Assembly: GCA_964629615.1 (NCBI GenBank)
Contig: CAZVUD010000021.1
Span: forward strand, 1-29,233
DNA from: SVTX01 sp964629615
GTDB taxonomy: Bacteria > Bacillota > Clostridia > Oscillospirales > CAG-272
Length of the DNA: 29,233 nt
Reading direction: 5' to 3'
The translations under genes and the position numbers were made by a program. The notes below the pieces were generated by a model. That model ran no database searches. It saw nothing but the letters and a program-made list of their open reading frames with translations, and had not been told where the DNA came from. Of this stretch, positions 25,178-29,233 are shown one piece after another (within the stretch, counting starts at the first letter, position 1; each line of letters begins with the position of its first letter).

Positions 25178-26107
25178 ATGGCAAACATTTCTGCAAAAGA
25201 CGTTGCTGCTCTCAGAGCAAAGACAGGTATCGGCATGATGGACTGCAAGAAGGCTCTCGTTGAGGCTGACGGCGATATGGAAAAGGCTATCACTATCCTT
25301 CGCGAGAAGGGTGAGCTCAAGGCACAGTCCAAGATGGCTACAAGAATTGCGGCAGACGGTATCGTTGATATCCTCAAGGACGGCAATACAACAGCTATCA
25401 TCGAGGTAAACTCTGAAACAGACTTCGTTGCTAAGAACGAGTCCTTCAAGGAATTCGTTAAGGATCTTCTTAAGACTATCATTGCAAACAAGCCCGCTGA
25501 TGTTGATGCACTTCTTGCATCTGACTATATAGATGGCTCTTGCACAGTTGATGCAAAGCTTAAGGAAATGATATTCAAGATCGGCGAGAAGATAAGCATC
25601 CGCCGTTTCGCAGTTGCAGAGGGCGTTACAAGCACATATATCCACGGTACAGGTTCTATCGGTGTAGTAGTTTGCTTCGATACAGACTGTGCTGATAAGG
25701 AAGGATTTGACAGATTCGCAAAGAACATCGCTCTTCAGGTAGGCGCTTACACAACTCCTTACCTCAACAGAGAGTCTGTTCCTGCATCTGTTATTGACTC
25801 CGAGAAGGCTATTCTCATGGCTCAGATCGCAAACGATCCTGCTAATGCAAACAAGCCCCAGAACATCATCGAAAAGATGGTTATCGGTAAGATAAACAAG
25901 TTCTACAGCGCAAACTGCTTGCTCGACATGGAATACTTCATCGACGACAAGCTCACTGTTTCCAAGTATGTAGCTGAAACAGAAAAGGAACTCGGCGGTT
26001 CTATCAAGATCACCAACTTCTATCGCTTTGAAAAGGGCGAAGGTATCCAGAAGAAGGAAGAGGACTTCGCAGCTGAGATCGAAAAGCTCACAAGCGGCAA
26101 TAACTGA
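25178..26107 (+). CDS. tsf: Elongation factor Ts
   Basis: EF-Ts, the guanine-nucleotide exchange factor for EF-Tu, 309 aa. The N-terminal UBA-like domain is ISAKDVAALRAKTGIGMMDCKKAL. The EF-Tu-contacting motif TDFVAKN lies at 81-87. The core and the C-terminal dimerisation-type segments (QNIIEKMVIGKINKFY) follow. Codon use is biased like rpsB. GAAAGGAAA precedes the ATG. A strong bidirectional terminator lies about 20 bases after the stop. Confidence 0.99.
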   Translation: MANISAKDVAALRAKTGIGMMDCKKALVEADGDMEKAITILREKGELKAQSKMATRIAADGIVDILKDGNTTAIIEVNSETDFVAKNESFKEFVKDLLKTIIANKPADVDALLASDYIDGSCTVDAKLKEMIFKIGEKISIRRFAVAEGVTSTYIHGTGSIGVVVCFDTDCADKEGFDRFAKNIALQVGAYTTPYLNRESVPASVIDSEKAILMAQIANDPANANKPQNIIEKMVIGKINKFYSANCLLDMEYFIDDKLTVSKYVAETEKELGGSIKITNFYRFEKGEGIQKKEEDFAAEIEKLTSGNN

Positions 26108-26124
26108 TATTGATACTATCATAA

Positions 26125-26168
26125 AAAAGACATTGGGATCAGGAATTTTCCTGATCCCAATGTCTTTT
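26125..26168. terminator. Bidirectional terminator between tsf and the minus-strand pair
   Basis: A perfect inverted repeat (26125-26143 with 26150-26168; the core is GACATTGGGATCAGGA and its complement) has a short A/T loop. A runs on the left and T runs on the right give a U tract in both directions, so it can stop rpsB-tsf and the convergent minus-strand transcript. Confidence 0.93.
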
Positions 26169-26172
26169 ATGT

Positions 26173-26385
26173 TTACTGTTCCGTTGGCTTATATTCCGAT
26201 ATATCTATCTTATCAAGCTCGCTTTTTTGTATCCGTCCCTTTGTTCTTTCAAAATATTGGATATTGTTGCGAAGCATGAACTGAAACTGATTGTTCGGTG
26301 TTCTGCTTTCGGCATTTGCGATATACAGAAATTTTTTCAGCATCTCCTCGGACATGTAGAATGCTATCTGCGGTTGTTCCTTCAT
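26173..26385 (-). CDS. 70-aa protein, possible ribbon-helix-helix fold
   Basis: A 70-aa protein not recognised at family level. The stretch PQIAFYMSEEMLKKFLYIANAE...TPNNQFQFMLRNNI resembles a ribbon-helix-helix (Arc/CopG-type) unit: a short beta strand with an S-E-E turn, helix A, a turn, helix B. The tail is charged. Its ATG overlaps the stop of the upstream membrane-protein gene (ATGA), and GGAGGAAA lies about nine bases before it, so the two are translationally coupled. It could be a small DNA-binding regulator, but the RHH assignment is by eye only. The stop lies four bases from the terminator. Confidence 0.65.
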   Translation of the reverse strand: MKEQPQIAFYMSEEMLKKFLYIANAESRTPNNQFQFMLRNNIQYFERTKGRIQKSELDKIDISEYKPTEQ

Positions 26386-26981
26386 ATATCTGTTTCCTCC
26401 TTTTGTGCTTCTGATCTTGTGGATCTGTATTTAGCCGCTTCTCGTTCGGCTGTACGAAAAGCTGATGGGTTATATTTTTTTAAAAGAGCCAGAGCCTTGT
26501 CGGTGCATTCAAAGTAGACTATGATCTTCTCACCGTCGTTCTCAAAAATGCCGTAATATATATGCTCTGCATCAAGACCCGATATGAAAAGATAGTCTTT
26601 TTCAATTATGACCTCGTCGAGATGCTTTTCGGCGGCATCGGTATACTTGCCTATCTCGGTGAAGTTCTTTATGCATATGTCAAGCTTGCCTTTGCGCGAT
26701 TTTTTACCGTAAATGCTGACAAATGATATAGTGTCGCCGAATATGGAATATTCAAATTCTACATGTGTGTATTTCCATGTGAGCAGGTATGCTATAACGG
26801 TAAGCGTTATTATGACGAGGATGAAAGGTACATAGAAAAACGGTGGGCAGAACATAAGTATAAGAAATGTCGGCAGGGTAAATATTATGATATATGCTAA
26901 AATAAGCCCCACCTTTCGCCAGAAAAGAGTGCCTTCTGTATTTTGTTTTACTATATGTTCGTAGCCGCTTCCTTCAAACAT
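26382..26981 (-). CDS. Two-TM membrane protein of unknown function (DUF6106-like layout)
   Basis: A 199-aa protein with two adjacent hydrophobic helices near the N-terminus (VGLILAYIIIFTLPTFLILMF and VPFILVIITLTVIAYLLTW, about residues 24-67) and a C-terminal cytoplasmic-type domain of mixed alpha/beta character (HVEFEYSIFGDTISFVSIYGKKSRKGKLDI, later ALALLKKYNPSAFR). The layout recalls DUF6106-type proteins of Clostridia, which I cannot confirm. A TTG at 26993 is in frame, but the ATG at 26981 with GGAGGA just upstream is the likelier start. It is transcribed from the promoter at 27020-27048 together with the 70-aa protein. Confidence 0.75.
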   Translation of the reverse strand: MFEGSGYEHIVKQNTEGTLFWRKVGLILAYIIIFTLPTFLILMFCPPFFYVPFILVIITLTVIAYLLTWKYTHVEFEYSIFGDTISFVSIYGKKSRKGKLDICIKNFTEIGKYTDAAEKHLDEVIIEKDYLFISGLDAEHIYYGIFENDGEKIIVYFECTDKALALLKKYNPSAFRTAEREAAKYRSTRSEAQKEETDI

Positions 26982-27019
26982 GATCTCCTCCAAATATACG
27001 GTGCGTTTTTATTTATTTC

Positions 27020-27048
27020 AGTATAGCACATATTGCGGATTTTTTCAA
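27020..27048 (-). promoter_or_regulatory. Sigma-A-type promoter for the minus-strand pair
   Basis: On the - strand, TTGAAA (27048-27043) and TATACT (27025-27020) have a 17-bp spacer. Start is expected near 27013, about 30 bases before the ATG at 26981. Confidence 0.8.
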
Positions 27049-27100
27049 TCGGAAAGAAAAAATTTTTACAAAAATTACAGAAAAAATATTTAAAATACTA

Positions 27101-27129
27101 TTGAAAAAAATCATTGTTTGTAGTATAAT
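27101..27129 (+). promoter_or_regulatory. Sigma-A-type promoter for the small membrane protein at 27215
   Basis: TTGAAA (27101-27106) and TATAAT (27124-27129) have a 17-bp spacer. It lies back-to-back with the - strand promoter at 27020-27048. Confidence 0.85.
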
Positions 27130-27214
27130 AAAATATAAAATACAGGCTGGGCAATATTGCCGCGCCGAATTGACATTGTAATTAAAATTTATTGATATGA
27201 AAAGGAGAGAAAAA

Positions 27215-27562
27215 ATGAAAGACTGTGCTATTTGCAGAGTATCTTCCGATGTTATCGAGAAGATATCCGACGTTATGTTTGCAAAGAAGAGAAAAGAAGA
27301 GGCTAAGAAGAAGGCTGTCGTTCTCACAATTGTATGCGCTTCCATCGCCGCTGTTGTAGGTGCATGTGTTGCGGCTGTTATCATCATCTCCAAGAAGAGA
27401 GAAGAGAACGTAGTTAAGGTAGCATTTGAAAAGGTTAAGTCCAAGCTCAAGCTCAACAAGCCTGCAGCTGAGGAAGTTGACGACGCTGTATGCGAAGAAA
27501 ACTGCGAGGATGTTGAAGTAAGCTTTGAAGAAGCAGAGAATTCTGACGAAGCAGAGGCTTGA
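27215..27562 (+). CDS. Small single-pass membrane protein, apparently highly expressed, unknown function
   Basis: A 115-aa protein I do not recognise. The N-terminal part is polar with Cys4 and Cys7 (CAIC), followed by a basic stretch KKRKEEAKKK. One hydrophobic helix (about 36-59, VVLTIVCASIAAVVGACVAAVIIIS) follows, then a Lys-rich segment and a strongly acidic tail with two more cysteines. The positive-inside rule favours both flanks being cytoplasmic-like or an N-out signal anchor; topology is uncertain. Codon use resembles rpsB/tsf (mostly AAG, ATC, GCT/GTT, almost no ATA), unlike ordinary neighbours. An in-frame ATG lies at 27197, but AAAGGAGA (27201-27207) is correctly spaced for the ATG at 27215. 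It has its own promoter and terminator. Confidence 0.78.
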   Translation: MKDCAICRVSSDVIEKISDVMFAKKRKEEAKKKAVVLTIVCASIAAVVGACVAAVIIISKKREENVVKVAFEKVKSKLKLNKPAAEEVDDAVCEENCEDVEVSFEEAENSDEAEA

Positions 27563-27572
27563 TCGCATTTTT

Positions 27573-27608
27573 AAAAATACCGCTTGCCGTTCGGCAGGCG
27601 GTATTTTT
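27573..27608 (+). terminator. Terminator after the small membrane protein gene
   Basis: Paired arms 27573-27588 and 27593-27608 (core ACCGCTTGCC with GGCAGGCGGT, one T-G wobble) have a tight GTTC loop, with an A run before and a T run after. Confidence 0.9.
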
Positions 27609-27622
27609 CGTTTGTAAATGTA

Positions 27623-27651
27623 TTGACATATCCGAGATATTATGTTATAAT
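27623..27651 (+). promoter_or_regulatory. Sigma-A-type promoter for dinB
   Basis: TTGACA (27623-27628) and TATAAT (27646-27651) are perfect hexamers with a 17-bp spacer. The LexA-type box begins three bases after the -10, so binding would occlude the start region. Confidence 0.87.
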
Positions 27652-27653
27652 AT

Positions 27654-27667
27654 AGAACATAAGTTCG
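27654..27667 (+). promoter_or_regulatory. LexA (DinR) SOS box upstream of dinB
   Basis: AGAACATAAGTTCG contains the palindrome GAAC-N4-GTTC, the core of the Firmicute LexA/DinR operator (CGAACRNRYGTTCG type). Its position just past the -10 of the dinB promoter fits repression by LexA and induction on DNA damage. Confidence 0.82.
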
Positions 27668-27707
27668 CATTTTGCATGGCGAGCGAGATCTTTGAGTGAG
27701 GTGTATT

Positions 27708-28892
27708 ATGGGCAGATGCATATTGCATTGTGATATGAATAATTTTTATGCGTCGGTCGAATGCATGCTTGACAAGAGTCTTGCCGATCGTCCGATCGCC
27801 GTATGCGGTGATGTTGAAAAGCGGCAGGGAATAGTGCTTGCCAAAAATTACAAGGCAAAGGCTTTCGGGGTAGAAACGGGTGAGCCGGTCTGGCAGGCAA
27901 AGCAAAAATGCAAGGATCTTGTCATAGTACCGCCGCATTTTGAAAAATACAGGGAGATCTCAGATGCCGCGCGTGCAATATATTTTGATTACACAGATGC
28001 TGTCGAGCCTTTCGGACTTGACGAATGTTGGCTTGATGTGACAGGCTCGCTTAAGCTTTTCGGAAGCGGAGAGGAGATAGCCGACAGCATACGAAAAAGG
28101 ATCAAAAGCACGCTCGGGGTAACTGTTAGCGTCGGCGTGTCATTTAACAAGGTGTTTGCTAAGCTTGGAAGCGACATGAAGAAGCCTGATGCAGTCACGG
28201 TGATAAGCGAGTCAGATTTTAGAGAGAAGATATGGGGGCTTCCTGCCAAGGATCTTTTTGGCGTCGGCAAAAATACCGAGATTTCATTTAAGCGCATGGG
28301 TATCTTCACCATAGGAGATATAGCACGCGCGCCGTGTGAGATACTTTCGTCAAGGCTTGGTAAATGCGGACGTCAGCTGTATGAGAGTGCAAACGGCTTG
28401 GACGCATCAGAGGTCGTTTGCCGAGATATAGATATGATAGATAAGAGTGTGGGGCACGGAACTACCACCGAGAGAGATCTTGTGACTGATTCAGAGGTGG
28501 AGATATGCATACTTGATCTGTGCGACAGCATTGGTCATAAGCTGTACAAGTGCCGCAAAAAAGCCACGGGAGTGGAGATATCTATAAAGGATAATCGCTT
28601 AAACTGCTTTTCAAGGCAGAAGAGGTTCAGCGTGCCGACGAACAGCCCGACTTATATTGCAGGTGAGGCATATAAGCTCTTTTTGAAGCATTATCACTGG
28701 GACAGGGGCGTGCGCGCCGTAACCGTGCGTGCGATCGATCTTGTTGAAAACGACGCGCCGTATCAGATCGACATGTTTTCCAATGCGGAAAGGATATCCA
28801 AGCTTGAGAGCGTTGACAGCACCGTGGAAAGACTGAAGGAAGAATTCGGAGACGGCGTACTTAAGCGCGCCGTTATGATACATGATAGATAA
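27708..28892 (+). CDS. dinB: DNA polymerase IV (Y-family translesion polymerase)
   Basis: A Y-family polymerase of 394 aa that performs error-prone bypass of damaged templates. The catalytic acidic residues are D9 in HCDMNNFYASVE and D105-E106 in LDECWLDVT. Other family marks are KNYKAKAFGV, VSFNKVFAKLGSDMKKPD and the helix-hairpin-helix-like GVGKNTEISFKRMGIFTIGDIA. Near the C-terminus QIDMFSN (353-359) is a plausible beta-clamp binding peptide. An in-frame GTG lies at 27696, but the ATG at 27708 is preceded by GAGGTG and matches the family start. The upstream SOS box predicts DNA-damage induction. Confidence 0.96.
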   Translation: MGRCILHCDMNNFYASVECMLDKSLADRPIAVCGDVEKRQGIVLAKNYKAKAFGVETGEPVWQAKQKCKDLVIVPPHFEKYREISDAARAIYFDYTDAVEPFGLDECWLDVTGSLKLFGSGEEIADSIRKRIKSTLGVTVSVGVSFNKVFAKLGSDMKKPDAVTVISESDFREKIWGLPAKDLFGVGKNTEISFKRMGIFTIGDIARAPCEILSSRLGKCGRQLYESANGLDASEVVCRDIDMIDKSVGHGTTTERDLVTDSEVEICILDLCDSIGHKLYKCRKKATGVEISIKDNRLNCFSRQKRFSVPTNSPTYIAGEAYKLFLKHYHWDRGVRAVTVRAIDLVENDAPYQIDMFSNAERISKLESVDSTVERLKEEFGDGVLKRAVMIHDR

Positions 28893-28932
28893 AGGCTTGA
28901 TTTGATTGCGCTTTTTCCCGCTTTTTTGGAAA

Positions 28933-29076
28933 AAAGCTTGGCAAAAAACTTTCTCGCATGTAGTGGATTACTTTGAGTGTATCGTGTAACCATGACGCAC
29001 GGTGAGATTTTAAGAAAGCTTGGCAAAAAACTTTCTCGCATGTTGTGGATTGGTTTGAGTGTATCATGTAGCCGTG
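28933..29076. repeat. 62-bp imperfect direct repeat, two copies
   Basis: Copy 1 is 28933-28994 and copy 2 is 29015-29076, with a period of 82 bp. They agree at 56 of 62 positions by direct comparison. Both begin AAAGCTTGGC and contain an A run, CTTTCTCGCATG and TTTGAGTGTATC. No credible gene overlaps them. A CTTTTTT-GG-AAAAAAG palindrome (28921-28936) lies at the left border. Confidence 0.85.
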
Positions 29077-29100
29077 GAATAAATATAAATTCAATGTTAT

Positions 29101-29141
29101 GCGGACCGCCGACGAATGCAAGCAAGTTGCCGACGGTCCGC
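29101..29141. other. Hairpin in the right-edge repeat region
   Basis: GCGGACCG (29101-29108) is complementary to CGGTCCGC (29134-29141), an 8-bp GC-rich stem around a 25-base loop. It is not followed by a T run on either strand, so it is not an ordinary terminator. A further complementary pair, GTGTATCATG (29059-29068) with CATGATACAC (29175-29184), encloses it. Confidence 0.6.
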
Positions 29142-29233
29142 AAAAATGTTGAAATGTTGATTGTTTCATGTCATCATGATACACAATAATTTTATGATAA
29201 CCCGTATATACCGGCGAATGCAAGCAAGTTGCC
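29109..29233. repeat. 23-bp repeat, two copies, the second ending at the window edge
   Basis: The sequence at 29109-29131 recurs at 29211-29233 with one mismatch (22 of 23), a spacing of 102 bp. The shared core is CGAATGCAAGCAAGTTGCC. The second copy is cut by the window end, so more copies may lie beyond. The gap from dinB to the edge (28893-29233) otherwise holds no supportable gene. Confidence 0.8.

Noticed and set aside
25154..26122. Minus-strand open frame of 322 codons opposite tsf
   Set aside because: It is explained by strong codon bias of tsf; the Cys/Leu/Val-rich translation shows no domain.
1338..27562. Similarity between the small proteins at 1338 and 27215 (shared VGACVAA in the hydrophobic helix)
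   Set aside because: The match is confined to a low-complexity Ala/Val helix; flanking regions differ completely, so homology is not supported.
28763..29223. Minus-strand open frames overlapping the end of dinB and the repeat region
   Set aside because: Both copies of the peptide MRESFLPSF come from the 62-bp DNA repeat; there is no ribosome binding site and the frames run into dinB.
28893..29233. Possible CRISPR array from the spaced repeats
   Set aside because: Only two copies of each repeat, of different lengths (62 and 23 bp), with spacers of 20 and 79 bases, and no cas genes nearby.

Overview
The window looks like a chromosomal housekeeping segment from a low-to-mid GC Firmicute of class Clostridia, probably an Oscillospiraceae/Lachnospiraceae-type gut anaerobe. 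This rests on the gene set (RNase Y, a ClpE-like ATPase, DUF951, DUF5711, a YlmC/YmxH family protein, group II ECF transporter genes next to truA), heavy ATA/AGA codon use in ordinary genes, and consensus sigma-A promoters with 17-bp spacers. Genus or family cannot be fixed from the sequence alone. I see no phage, IS element, CRISPR array, rRNA or tRNA.

Layout. (1) 1-4481, + strand: the 3' part of tgt, a HAD-family phosphatase, a small Cys-rich anchored protein, tldD and pmbA, ending in a strong terminator. (2) 4636-6347, +: a monocistronic rny with its own promoter. (3) 6348-6821: a non-coding stretch with a long terminator hairpin, a start-less gene remnant (6527-6772) and a perfect 17-bp hairpin that closes the convergent unit. 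(4) 11852-6822, - strand: DUF951, a YfhO-type membrane protein, ruvA and ruvB, read from one promoter. (5) From a divergent promoter, +: ruvC, a SAM-dependent methyltransferase, ecfA1-ecfA2-ecfT, truA, a DUF5711 protein, a CvpA-like protein, a ClpE-like AAA+ unfoldase and a large P-type-ATPase-like protein, with no convincing internal terminator over about 11.7 kb, ending at a hairpin at 23815. (6) 23890-26107, +: a YlmC/YmxH protein, then rpsB-tsf with its own promoter and a structured leader. (7) 26981-26173, -: a two-TM membrane protein and a 70-aa putative ribbon-helix-helix protein. (8) 27101-28892, +: a small, apparently highly expressed membrane protein and dinB (Pol IV) under a LexA/SOS box. 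(9) 28893-29233: a non-coding stretch rich in repeats.

Functional themes. DNA recombination and damage tolerance (ruvA, ruvB, ruvC, dinB), RNA maturation and decay (tgt, truA, rny), translation (rpsB, tsf), vitamin/metal uptake (ecfA1, ecfA2, ecfT) and proteolysis (tldD/pmbA, ClpE-like).

The most unusual item is the protein at 21100-23808. It keeps the overall P-type ATPase layout, but every catalytic signature I can align (TGES, DKTGT, KGA, TGD, GDGVNDAP, PEGL) is replaced. It therefore looks like an intact pseudo-ATPase rather than a pump or a decayed gene. Other points worth a second look are the rpsB leader that can pair with its own Shine-Dalgarno sequence, the small biased-codon membrane protein, and the intergenic repeat cluster at the right edge.
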